From Deroplatys truncata (lineage: Eukaryota; Arthropoda; Insecta; Mantodea; Mantidae): DNA of 64,000 nucleotides. The stretch lies in contig CM060990.1 in assembly GCA_030765065.1 (NCBI GenBank), positions 216,791,290-216,855,289 of the forward strand, written 5' to 3'. Numbering within the stretch: position 1 is the first letter of the stretch; each line of letters begins with the position of its first letter. Positions 11,830 through 22,559 of the stretch are shown here, one piece after another. A program made the translations under genes and the position numbers. The notes under the pieces were generated by a model. The model was given only the letters and a program-made list of their open reading frames with translations. It was not told where the DNA came from and ran no database searches.

Positions 11830-14800
11830 ACAGTTTATCCCTTTTTCTTACTGGCTATCCTGACCTGGAATGTACGTGGTGGACGATCGCATAGGGCGGA
11901 ACTGCAACTTTTATTGCGTTCCTATTCACCTATGGTCGTGTGTTTGCAGGAGACCAAACTTCGCCCTCATGATCCTTTTGATCTCCGGGGATATACTCCG
12001 GTTCGCTACGACCTTGAACCGGAGGAGGGTACTCCTGCTCATGGTGGCGTCCTGATTTTGGTGCGTAACACGTTCACTTTCAAACTATCACACTTACATC
12101 CGACTTGCAAGCTGTAGCCGTTCGCCTTCACTTACCCGGCTTTTTGTTTTCTGTTTGCTCTTTGTATTCACCTCCATCGTCTCCCCTCGCTCCCGCGGAC
12201 ATTCGAGCTCTCCTGTCCGCTCTCCCAACACCATTTCTTCTGTTGGGAGATTTTAATGCCCATCACCCACTGTGGGGTTCGCCAAGGGCTAGTGCGAGGG
12301 GAACTTTTCTTTCCGACATTTTTTACCAGTTCAATCTTTCCATCCTCAATACAGGTGCACCTACTATTATTTCTGATTCTTCTGGTACATTCTCTCGCCT
12401 GGACCTTGCCATTTTCTCACTCCAGCTTGCTAGTCGTCTTCAGTGGAACGTCGTCGCTGACACCTACTCCAGCCACCATTACCCCTGCATCGTTTCTCTT
12501 CTGTCACACCACGTACGGCATTCCAGAGTACCTAGCTGGATATTCACAAAAGCCGACTGGAGCTTGTATTCCAGCCTCGTGCATTTTTACGCTCAGCCCT
12601 TCGCCGACATTAACCAACTAGTGCAGCACCTTACGTCTACGATTTTCTCTGCCGCCGAACGCGCAATTCCCCATTCATCCTCTCAACCTCGGCGACCGCC
12701 TGTTCCGTGGTGGAACGAAGATTGTCGGGACGCCGTTCGTGCCCGTAGGACTGCACTTAGGGTGTTTCGGCGACACCCTACACTTGATAATTTGGTGACT
12801 TTTAAACAATCGCGCGCCAGGGCTCGTCGCATTATTCAGGATAGCAAGAAGGCGTCGTGGACTCGTTTTGTCGAGTCTTTTAATCGCTTTACGCCTTCAT
12901 CTGTTGTTTGGGATAAACTTCGTCGCTTCTCAGGTAAAGAGTCGCATTGTACTGTTTCTGGCCTTCAGGTTTCCAATGCCACTATAGTGGATCCGGCTGC
13001 CATCGCTAACACTCTGGGTGCTACCTTTGAGGCGGTATCCAGTTCAGACCATTATTCCGCCGGCTTTCGCTCTATCAAAGACCGGCTGGATTCCGACACC
13101 TTTAATTTTCGGTCTGCTAATAATGAGTGTTATAATGAACTTTTCACAATGAGGGACCTGGAGCACGCTCTTCATTGCTCTAGGCACTCCGCTCCTGGGC
13201 CGGACGGCATTCATGTCCTGATGTTAAAGCACCTTTCAGCCGACAGTAAACTCTTTCTCTTACAGGTCTATAACCGTATTTGGCAAGACGGCGTTTTTTC
13301 CTTCCGTTTGGCGCGAAGCCACCATTGTCCCTATACTTAAGCCTGGGAAGGATCGCCAACTACCTTCCAGCTACCGCCCTATCTCCCTCACCAGTTGCAT
13401 TTGCAAGGTGATGGAGCGCATGATCAACGGGCGGTTGACATGGTGGCTTGAGTCTCAGAAACTTCTAGCGAACGCTCAGTGCGGATTTCGTCGATATCGC
13501 TCTACCGTCGACCACCTGGTGTCCCTGTCGACGCATATTATGAATGGATTTCTGAGAAAGTGTCAAACCGTGGCTGTGTTTTTTGACCTGGAGAAAGCTT
13601 ATGACACTTGCTGGAGGGGCGGCATTTTACGTACACTTCACGCATGGAATATCCGCGGTCGTCTTCCCATATTTCTTCGGGATTTTATGACGGACCGCGT
13701 CTTTCGTGTACGGGTGGGCTCGGTTTTATCTAGTCGTTTTATTCAAGAGAACGTAGTACCGCAGGGCTCTGTACTCAGTCTCACACTTTTTGCAATTGCT
13801 GTCAACCCCATTGTTGATTGTATTCCACCTGGCATTTCATCGTCCCTTTTTGTTGACGATTTTGCCATTTATTGCAGTTCACGGCGGACCTGTCTACTCG
13901 AACGCCGTCTCCAGAGCTGTATCGACCGTCTCTACGCCTGGAGTAACGCCAACGGCTTTAATTTCTCCGCCGAGAAATCCGTCTGTATCAATTTCTGGCG
14001 CCGGAAGGCTTTCCCTCCGCCCTCTCTCCATCTTGGGCCAGGGATACTTCCCTTTGCAGACGAGGCGAAATTTTTGGGGTTGATATTTGATAGAAAGCTG
14101 AGCTGCATATCGCACATTTCGTTTTTAAAAGCAAAGTGTGACCGTTCTCTTAATCTTTTACGTGTTTTAAGTGGCACATCCTGGGGAGCTGATCGGACCG
14201 TCCTTTTTCGCCTTTATCGCTCTTTGGTCCGATCCAAGCTTGATTACGGGTGTATTGTTTATTCGTCGGCACGTCCATCTGTGTTAGGTCGATTGAATGC
14301 CATTCGCCATCGTGGCATAAGAGTCGCTACAGGGGCCTTTCCAACTAGCCCTGTACCCAGTCTTTACGCAGAAGCTGCAGAGCCTCCGCTGTCCTTCCGG
14401 CGTGAGATGCTTTTGTGCAGCTATGCTTGTCGACTCTCAAGCTTGCCTGGCCACCCGTGTTTCGAGTTATTTTTCGAGGAGTCGCTTGATCGCCACTATT
14501 TGATTAGCTCCTCTGCATTGCTCCCTCCAGGGGTTCGATTTCGACAGCTCCTTCGGCATTTGGACGTTACGCCAGCGCCGGCCCTTCCTCGGGGTGAAAC
14601 GCATTTTCCTCCTTGGTCGCGCGCTGAGACCCACTGTCAGCTTGGGTTAACGTTGATGCCGAAGAATGAGACCCCTGCTTCAGTCCTTAGATCCGCATTT
14701 TTAGAACTACAGGCAACTTTCGGAGACTGTCATTTTATTTATACTGATGGGTCTAAGACTGATGTTGGAGTAGGATGTGCCTTTGCTTTAGGTGCGCATA

Positions 14801-15541
14801 GTTTTACTTTTCGTTTACCCGGGCAATGTTCGATTTATACCGCCGAACTTTTTAGTATCTATCAATGTGTTTTATACATTCAGCGGCACGTCTTACGGCG
14901 TTGTGTTGTTTGTTCGGACTCTCTGAGTGCCCTTCAGAGTATTAACGCGCTGTACACTTACCACCCCCTCGTACAACGCATTCATGACCTGCTCCACTCG
15001 CTTGGTGCTTCTGGCATCAGCGTGTCCTTCGTGTGGATTCCAGGTCATGTGGGCATCTCAGGGAACGAGTCTGCCGACGCCGCTGCCAAATCGGCGATTT
15101 TATCCTCCAGATTTTTTACCACCGTTGTTCCCTCGTCTGATTTTAGTGTTTTGTTACGTCACCGCATCCTCTCGCTCTGGCGCAATGAGTGGACGGCCCT
15201 CCGGGGGAACAAATTGCGGGAGGTTAAACCTCTCCCGTTAATCTGGTGCACCTCTTCTCGTTCTTCTCGTCGGGAGGAGGTGATTTTAGCTCGTCTACGA
15301 ATCGGACATTGCCTTTTTAGTCATAGATACCTGCTTAGTGGTGATCCCGCACCTCTGTGTGGTCAGATGTGATATGCCATTAACGGTGCATCACATTTTA
15401 ACCGAGTGTCAAGTTTTAGCTCCACTGCGCGTTCGCGTGGGTCTGCCTGTTGGCCTAGCCAACGTTTTGGCAGACGACGCGCATGCTGTGGAATGTCTTT
15501 TACGTTTTATCACTGACATTGGTTTTAGCCGTCGCATTTGA
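11830..15541 (+). pseudogene. ORF2: endonuclease, reverse transcriptase, RNase H
   Basis: Endonuclease (about 11850-12510) shows NVRGG, QETKL and LLLGDFNAHHPLWG. Where SDHYP is expected the sequence reads SHHYP, so the usual aspartate is histidine. Reverse transcriptase (about 13310-14080) shows YRPISLTS, FFDLEKAYDT, PQGSVLS and the catalytic FVDD. RNase H (about 14730-15110) keeps its acidic set: YTDGSK, YTAEL, CSDSL and NESAD. A C-terminal HHILTEC motif lies near 15390. Three one-base shifts break the frame, near 12100, at a T run at 13292-13297 and near 15355. The shift in the T run is of the kind long-read assembly errors also make. Near-intact otherwise. Confidence 0.88.
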
Positions 15542-15959
15542 TGCGCTGAGTGCCTTTTAGCTGTTTGATTTTATATTGTAAGTTTTAATGGGGCCCTTCT
15601 CCCCGAAGGACATAAGGCGCTCATGTACCTTGCATTCTACAGTTCTTGACACGTTTTATTCTTTCAGTGACCATGATTTTAGTGTGTAGATTTTAGTATT
15701 TGGTCTGTTGTGTTTTTTAGTGTTTTGACCAAGCGGGTTTGTGTGTGTTTTTTTTTAATTTTTTGACTTTTCAATTTTATATTTCATACATTGTAAGGGC
15801 GCTAATAACCAATGTAGTTGAACGCCCTTAAGCTCCACCTCATCATCATCATCAAAATATAAAATACGTGTCGATTTATTTTATGTGTGGAACACGTAAA
15901 CTAAAATTCAGAGAAAGCGATTTTTTATGTGTGTTCAATTTGACGTGGAATGACTTATG

Positions 15960-16175
15960 CAAGACTATACAAAATTCCTTTAAAATGAAGAGGACTACAA
16001 GGCTATTCTAGAAAATTCAAGATATAAATTTTATTTGTCATGTACATTCTTTAATATATGGTATTTTTTATCGAAATCATTAGTCATTTTTGAGAAAAAC
16101 AAAAATTTCAAGAAAATGGAGCAATGTAAGTAACACCTACATAAAATGAAAATATCCTGAAAAAACCTGGAATAG
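15960..16175. repeat. dispersed repeat D, right part
   Basis: Aligns with 18830-18990 inside the pogo-like copy at 17184-21021. Shared words include AAAATTC, AGAAAAYTCAAGATATA and TTAATATATGGTATTTT. It continues repeat D from 8330 after the insertion. Confidence 0.5.
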
Positions 16176-16193
16176 TAACACATAGCATTAATG

Positions 16194-16424
16194 TCGTCCT
16201 CTGTGGACTAGTGGTACCATGCTAGCCTCTAGTTCCCAAGGTCGTGGGTTCAAACCCAACGGAGGACTATGGATTTTTTCGGGCATAAAAATCCTTGGCA
16301 TGGCTTTCTTCAGAAGGGAAGTAAAGCCGGTGGTCCCGTGTCGTAGATTTACAGCATGTAAAAGAACCTCAAGCCTAATAAAGAGGCCTCTGAACAAAAT
16401 TCCCAGTCTTTCACGCCCAAGTTG
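16194..16424 (+). mobile_element. tRNA-derived SINE, family 1, 3'-truncated copy
   Basis: The head reads GTCGTCCTCTGTGGACTAG, with a box-A-like TAGTGGTACCATG at about 16209 and box B GGGTTCAAACCC at 16246-16257. These form an internal polymerase III promoter. The tRNA-unrelated body (AAAATCCTTGGCATGGCTT, then AAAGAACCTCAAG) matches the copies at 16776-17079 and 41955-42269. The match stops after TTTCACGCCCA, before the normal tail, so the 3' end is lost or replaced. No target duplication was found. Confidence 0.8.
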
Positions 16425-16763
16425 CATGCTTCAAATCTGGTAGGAGGGGATATGTAATTCGTGTGATTGCCTTGTGTTCAGAACATAAGTTTGAAGAGGG
16501 ACCATATAGGTCTGGAAAGCAACTGCATTGGAAGAAATGTATTATTGCAAAATGCACACTTTGGAGGAGCTAATAGAATGAATGTATCTTTTAAGCTGCC
16601 CCCAAAATCTGGAACAACCACATAGTGTTCAGATAACTAAGAAGGTTTCTTCATTGATGTAGTTTATTTGAGCACCTGTTGCAATTATGTTCAAGTTTCT
16701 TTGCTAGTGTACAATTTCAGTTGTTCTCAGGTGCTGTCATGTCTTAAATTTTCCTCCACTGTC
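16425..16763. other. spacer between two opposed SINE copies
   Basis: About 340 bp of AT-rich sequence with no gene or repeat that I recognise. Confidence 0.4.
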
Positions 16764-16775
16764 ACTGCAGACATT

Positions 16776-17079
16776 TATTTTATATATTTATTTACTTATT
16801 TTTTTAATTTATGGATGCTTTTTAACTGCTGTGGTCCTTGGTCATTCTATATTGGGTGTGAAAGACCGGTAATTTTCCTCAGAGTCCTCTGTATCAGACT
16901 TGAGGTTCTTTTACATGCCGTAAATCTACAATATGGGACCACCGGCTTTACTTCCCTTCTGAAGGAAGCCATGCTAAGGATTTTTATGTCCGAAAAAAAT
17001 CCATCGCCCTCTGCCGGGTTTGAACCCGTGACCCTGGGAGCTAGAGGCTAGCATACTAACCACTATACCACGGAGGACG
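16776..17079 (-). mobile_element. tRNA-derived SINE, family 1, full copy
   Basis: On the minus strand it begins GTCGTCCTCCGTGG, carries box B GGGTTCAAACCC (17016-17027 on the plus strand as its complement) and ends in an AT-rich tail of TAAA-like units. Similar sequences flank it: ACTGCAGACATT at 16764-16775 and ACTGCAGATGTT at 17080-17091, a 12-bp target duplication with two differences. SINEs are copied by the reverse transcriptase of a partner LINE. The partner is not known here. Confidence 0.85.
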
Positions 17080-18471
17080 ACTGCAGATGTTAGGGAAGAT
17101 TCTCATCCAATCAGATTACTCCACACAATGTGTAGGATAGTTTCTTGGATGTATGAGTACTATAAAGTAGGAAAAAGGAAATAGGGTTGAATCACCAGTA
17201 GTGGATCATTTAGTAAAATTTTTCTAGTATATAATTTTAACAGCTATGAATCACAGCTAGCCTTGATTGATTCTTTCAAAGGTTACCAATTGAATTATAG
17301 TATAAAAATAATGAATACTTAAAGTCTGTTATGAAAATAAATAAGTTGCATAAGAAAGTGATAACTCACCAATACTTGACCAGCATGTCCCAAGATTAAT
17401 CAACATAGTCTACAATACAATAACGGTGACCAGATTTGAAAGCAAATTAGGCTTATTTGTACTTGACATAGCATTAGATTAGCTATTTTCTTTAACATCA
17501 GTTTTATGTAAAATATGCTATTGCATTCTTTCCTGGATATGCTGAATACTAGATTGTGGTGAACTGATATTATATCACCCAAATCTGCCACAAAAATATC
17601 GTATTTCTGTAGTTTGAATGTATCTGGACTGACTGACTTGCATCCCATAACTTTGACCTCATACTAGTTTTGAATTTATTGAACTACACAATCATATATG
17701 TAGGTAACAGTGTTTCTTTTCCCTGACATTACCCAAACCAATACAAAAGCACCTGGAATAACATTGTTCTTACTTGGCAGGTTTAGCACATCACTTGACT
17801 CATAATCACTACTTATTAATTGGACTAGGCCAAACCTACATCATGTGAGGAATCTTGAAATTGAACAATATCTTCTTCCTCTGATGTTTCACTCTCTTCA
17901 GGTTTCCTTTCCATGGACTGCGATTTAGTTGTAGGTTTACCTTGGCCTGTCTTTGTGTTACATTTTCTAGCTTTTTTACTCTCTTTGTTGTTTTTCTTTC
18001 CAGTATTTTAACCAGTCAGAAGACGTAGCTGCATAGGATAGTTTGTTTTTTTTCTTGCTTTTGTGGACTTCTTTGTAGATTATGTTGTTTGCAAATGCAG
18101 GACTTACACTGTTTGGAGCTGCCTGGTGTAGAAATAATTATTGAGTCAGCATTACTAGTAATTGTTGTACATTCATTCATGCCAGGTTTGTGAATATTGA
18201 CCAAGTTACTCTTCCCGTCTTGAGCGCCATGATTGCTCTGATTGGGTTATTGTGGTTTGAGAAACTGATATGTGGTTCATCTATAATAAGCTCTGTGTTT
18301 TTCAACATTCTGAATGCTCTGCATTACCTCTGTGTGAAGCCTTAGGTACAGTTTGAACAGTTCCTTTGCTGATTTTTCACCATTCCATACTCCTCCATTT
18401 GCTGCTTCTCTAAACTCTTCAGCCTTCCTGATTTCATTACTGATTCTATGTATAGGAGATACTAAACAGAA

Positions 18472-19106
18472 AAAATGTGATGTGTTACATTCACATGGGT
18501 TTCTCTACCTTCTATCATTTATTAGTGGGTACACAAATTAATCTTGCAGAAGTTCATTTCTCTGTCTACTTCTGTTTAATCGAGATAAACCTTTGCAGAA
18601 ATAGCTGCATTACACATTTCATTATAGATACAACGGGAACTACTATAGTCAAATTTTTAAAACTAGATGCTGTACGCTGGCCTTAAAATTCCATGCTCTT
18701 TCCATGCGATTGCGAGAAACAACTGAAAATCTAGGGGCTCAGAATGGTAAAGTATGAAACAAACCATCAATAACAAATATCTTGGAAATGGCTTATGCCA
18801 CAAAAAAGGTTATTTAGAATAAAATGTGTGTTTTCAAAATTCCTTCTGAATGAACAGGACTTTGTGGGCTATTTCCAGAAAACTCAAGATATACATTTTG
18901 TTGTGTAAATGCCCTTAATATATGGTATTTTAATCAAAATCTTAAGGCCAACTTTTTGAAAATAAAAAATGTTGAAAGTGTTCCATGTCAATGGTAGCTG
19001 GGATGGTAGATTTTCTTGAAAATCTACGTGTCTCATCTTTGGAAGATACTGAGCTTAAATACCCAGTTTGGCATTTATCCAAGTTTTTGTTTTTGACTTG
19101 TGCTGT

Positions 19107-19140
<34 letters not shown>

Positions 19141-19290
19141 GCACGCACGCACGCACGCACGGCCCCCCCTACCTTTTTTCTAAACATGCTTTTCTGTATT
19201 CAGGGGACCTCAGAACATGTGTTTCCAGTGAAATTTTGGTATCAAATTTTTGGGTGGAATGCAATACCTTCTCTACCTGCTATGTATGTG
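18472..19290. repeat. repeat D copy inserted in the pogo-like transposase
   Basis: The inverted copy at 5580-7187 reads straight across this point (CAGAAAAATTAGCAGG, near 6645-6660), whereas here about 0.8 kb intervenes. The inserted part matches the split repeat at 8005-8330 and 15960-16175, so it is a mobile sequence of unknown type. It has no coding potential that I trust. Confidence 0.55.
19107..19161. repeat. (TC)n(AC)n(GCAC)n microsatellite
   Basis: A compound simple repeat: CT units, then about eleven CA units, then five GCAC-type units. It produces apparent open frames on both strands that are not genes. Confidence 0.9.
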
Positions 19291-21023
19291 ATAGAGAAAG
19301 TAAAATTAGCAGGTTTGCAAGTTTCACCTGAATTACAAGATTCATGACTCATACAGAATTCATAATCCACAACATGAGGATTATATGGATATAGGCGACA
19401 TTATGAAATCCATTTTAATAGTATTTGCAGTGGCTCTCTCTTCCAGTGCTCAGTGCTTTCTCGAGCAAAGGCACAAACAGTGTCCTTGTCACATCTATTA
19501 TTTGTTTTTTGCCTCCATTCTGCTACAAGATTTGACCAGCCTGCTCTCAGACCTCGCGCAACTCATCTGCAGGCTGCAGCAGATGAGTTAAGTTAGGCAG
19601 GAGGGCATACAGAAGAATGGCATTATCAGCACATGATTTGTTTATATTATACGTGAGGTGGGATCGGTGGCCATTTATTAGAAACAAAACTGGTTGCTTA
19701 ATTTCATGTTTTCTGAGCCAAAGAATGAAAATATTGGCCATATAACCATAAAATGCTTGACCTGTATCCATCCACTTTCAGTTCTTCCTATACACCACTC
19801 AGGATTTACATTCTGCACTATGTGATCTGGAACACTTTCTTGTGGATATAGTATCATTGGGGGAAGAATAACACCACGTGACTGGAATGTAGCTAACACA
19901 GTGATCATCTCCTTGTCATTTCCAGATTTAATTGCATAAAAGCTATTGTAACCCTTTGGCCCTAAAACAAGGTCTGTTTTTGAAGAGATTCAAGAAGCCA
20001 GATTCATCTAAATTAAAGATGTGTGTTGGATCATCAAATATGTCCTCATGACCTTCAGTCTGTACAAGATGCTTCAGTTCATTAAACCATGCCCTTATCG
20101 CCAAATCTTTTAAAAATGCTCGAGCTTTATTAATTGCCTCAGCATGTCTTTCTGTGAGTTCAGGATGCCTTTTCATGAACACTTCCTTCCTGGTTTTCTG
20201 TTTGTAAATGGGTTAATTCTTATCTTTTGCAATAACATCTGACACTGTTTCAATGAGGGTCACTCTCTTTAGTGGGAATCCATTCTTGCAGTTATGATCA
20301 CCCATGAACATAGCAGCTCTCTTCTTCCTTAGTCTGAATTGAAGATGGAACCATTTTTCGTGTTTTACGTACCATCCCCTTTACTTTATTAATAAGTTGA
20401 ATGTGGTACACCATATTGTTTTGATACCTTTCTTACAACTTGCCCTTCTCAAACAGCCAATATGGCTTTCATCGTAAACTTCTCTGTACTTTTGAATCTT
20501 CTTTGGACCCATGGTTTGAAAATATTCACATTACTGTAAGCATATAATAAACTTATTAACTACTTACATGAGCAACTACTGATACTTTAAGTAAATCAAT
20601 GTTTGACCACTACTGGTCAACTTATGGTACATGGTAATGTATTCTGAACCAATACATGTACCCTTGCATTATAATATTTAGAACACACTAAAATTGTGAT
20701 GGTGTTATTTAAGATGCTACCACAGTACTTTAACTTAGATTTATAACTGAAACCAGACACCACTCACATAGATGTAAGTAGATGAGGGTTGATATCCAGA
20801 AGCTAATCAAATATCATGTGCTATATGCAGCAGCTCTCAACACAGCCTACTACACAACAAAACTAACAAGTTATGTCGTCTCTTCCTGTTTCTGTATATG
20901 TTCTATAATCTTAGGTGGTAAGTTCATAAACCTATTGCAAGGAGTGAAGCATATATGCTCACTGGATAGTTTAGTTTCAAGGGAAATATGTCATACTGGT
21001 CAAATACTGGTGTATCGACCCTA

Positions 21024-21355
21024 GTTTTGAAACTTTACAATGACCTACCATAACCAGGTATGAAACGTGAGATTGGTGATTATACTTAGAAATCTTAGCA
21101 ATGGTGTCATTTATTGTTTTGCAGTACATCTAAATATATTTAGTGGAATTTAATACATGTTGATCGTTGTATTCTTTTTTGGCAGAAGGGGTGTAAACTG
21201 TAGACATCAGTTTATCTGGAGAAATGCAGTAGGTAATTGTATTTCCACTTTTTGACAAACACATTTCAGTTTCCATATTGTTTGCTTTGGTAGAACTGGG
21301 TATTTTCGTTTACTTTGAGGAAGAGTATTAGGATGTTTTTATCTCAAAGAAAGTA

Positions 21356-21357
<2 letters not shown>
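21024..21357. other. AT-rich flank of the pogo-like element
   Basis: No gene or repeat recognised between the right TA of the element and the ATT microsatellite. Confidence 0.4.

Positions 21358-21437
<80 letters not shown>
21358..21437. repeat. (ATT)n microsatellite
   Basis: About 26 uninterrupted ATT units. Confidence 0.95.
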
Positions 21438-21438
<1 letters not shown>

Positions 21439-21898
21439 GATTGAAGTCTTTTCATTATTTAATTCCTTCTTCTTTTACATCTGTTGCATACACCCCTTTA
21501 AGCTGCTGCTTCTCTCTCTCTCTAACAAAATACTTGGAAAGTTCTGATTTTCGGGAATGAATAATTGTTTCAAACAGAAGAGAGTTTTTATTCAGCAACT
21601 GATATATGGAGATAGTGTTAATTCCATAACAGATGTGTCGTTTCCGAATTAACCACTCCCACATTTTCATTGTGACTGTTTTAATGTGGCTTAAAACTAG
21701 ACATGAAATGGCTTGAGCTTTCCTTTTGCAAACCTTGCTTGTTAGGTAACTGGCATGGCAGAAACAAATTGTTTCTGTCCCTTCTTCTGGAGCAAAGGTC
21801 ATGAACTTCAGGTGAGCACAAGGGCCAGTTCAGCTCTTCCTGGCTTTTGTCTACTTTGTATGGGCTCAGATGCTGTTCATGTTTACTATTTAGTATGT
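21438..21898. other. non-repetitive stretch with an unrecognised minus-strand frame
   Basis: A minus-strand frame of 115 codons spans 21455-21802 and contains MKMWEWLIRKRH and LNKNSLLFETIIHSRKSELS. The spacing of W, R and the later ELSKYF faintly recalls the N-terminal region of Harbinger-type nucleases, but no catalytic part follows. I would not call it a gene on this evidence. Confidence 0.25.
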
Positions 21899-21912
21899 TG
21901 AATTTTGTAATA

Positions 21913-22294
21913 GGGCGATGCCGTGACTGAGTGGTTAGACCGCTCGCCTCTCACAAGGTGGCCCGGGTTCAATCCCAGTGACCCACATGTGGGATTTGTG
22001 GTGGACGAAGCGGCGTCTGGGCAGGTTTTTCCGGGTTCTCCGGTTTCCCCTGCCATTCATTCCACTACTGCTCCATCGTTACCTTTCCTTTCATCCATTT
22101 TCACCGTCATTTCGTTTCATCTACTTTCTTCATCCCATACCAGGCATCGGGCTGATCACCCATCCTGGACATTCTGTCTGCTCCATGAGTGTGTTTGCTC
22201 CCCGTCGGGCCTCTGATCCCAGGCACCCGCCTGTAAATCCTGGGGGGTGTAAGTCCTACATAAGGTGAGGATAAACAGTGAATGCATGAATGAA
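21913..22294 (+). mobile_element. tRNA-derived SINE, family 2
   Basis: The head GGGCGATGCCGTGACTGAG carries box A TGAGTGGTTAGAC at 21928 and box B GGGTTCAATCCC at 21965-21976, then a GC-richer body and a tail of ATGA units. It is flanked by the perfect 14-bp duplication TGAATTTTGTAATA at 21899-21912 and 22295-22308, the right copy overlapping the tail units. The exact duplication means a fairly recent insertion. Head, body and tail all differ from family 1. Confidence 0.92.
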
Positions 22295-22559
22295 TGAATT
22301 TTGTAATAAAATCAGATCATTTTTTCTACTGTTCGCACAAGGGTTTTTGCACAACTTCAATGAAAGCTTAATAGCAGACATAACTTAATGTGATGAAGTC
22401 ATTATCTCATGTATTACTGAATGTTTATTCCACACATCTCTCTACAGTATGACTGGTACAGCCAGTATCAAATTAAATACCATGGCTGCAATAAAGTTTT
22501 CAGTTCTATACAACCCTTCCACTGAACAGTAAAATATTCTAATTTTTAATCATAGTTTA

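Larger units (their letters stand above)
9909..15853 (+). mobile_element. full-length non-LTR retrotransposon (I-like, with RNase H)
   Basis: The element is bracketed by the 12-bp duplication AAAATATAAAAT at 9897-9908 and 15854-15865. It starts CCCCCCAGGGGCTC and ends in CATCATCATCATC rather than poly(A). It is clearly more GC-rich than its surroundings. Order: about 640 bp of 5' leader, ORF1 with three zinc knuckles, ORF2 with APE endonuclease, reverse transcriptase, RNase H and a C-terminal cysteine motif, then about 310 bp of 3' UTR. RNase H plus three-base tail repeats point to the I-like group. Jockey and R1 are less likely because they usually lack RNase H. The small number of lesions means a recent arrival. 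Confidence 0.9.
8351..15955. mobile_element. DNA element with GTCATTCCA inverted ends, split by a non-LTR insertion
   Basis: The left end reads AGTCATTCCATATCAAGT. The right end, read inward on the minus strand, gives GTCATTCCACGTCAAAT. About 15 of the first 20 bases agree. TTATG precedes the left end (8346-8350) and also follows the right end (15955-15959), consistent with a 4-5 bp target duplication. Removing the retrotransposon at 9909-15853 leaves about 1.65 kb, too short for a full transposase. It is probably an internally deleted or non-autonomous copy. The superfamily is not determined. Confidence 0.45.
17400..20512 (-). pseudogene. pogo/Tigger-like transposase
   Basis: Starts ATGGGTCCAAAG at 20512. 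In order it shows an HTH-like basic N-terminus, RHPELTERHAEAINKARAFL, AWFNELKHLVQTEG, IFNLDESGF (first catalytic aspartate), VLATFQSRGVILPPMILYP, RTESGWIQ, WLRKHEIKQPVLFLI, the region NGHRSHLTY (usually DGHSSH, so the second aspartate is changed to asparagine), LLPNLTHLLQPAD, then a serine/glutamate-rich linker and a C-terminal domain that ends near 17400. Stops and shifts occur throughout, and the 0.8-kb insert splits it. A dead relative of the Tigger-derived proteins. Confidence 0.8.
17184..21021 (-). mobile_element. pogo/Tigger-like DNA transposon, complete but decayed
   Basis: The ends are inverted repeats: GGGTTGAATCACCAGTAG at the left and, read inward from the right, GGGTCGATACACCAGTAT. 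A TA flanks each end (17182-17183 and 21022-21023), the expected Tc1/mariner-pogo target duplication. A motif like TTGACCAGYATG occurs close to both ends (17376-17387 and, on the minus strand, near 20990-21004), and TTGACCACTACTGGTCAA, an inverted repeat, lies at about 20605-20622. These may be transposase-binding sites. The transposase gene is on the minus strand and is broken. An extra 0.8 kb lies at 18472-19290. Confidence 0.82.

Noticed and set aside
18942-19347. Overlapping frames with THTHTH or CVCVCE runs
   Set aside because: Produced by the compound CA/GCAC microsatellite.
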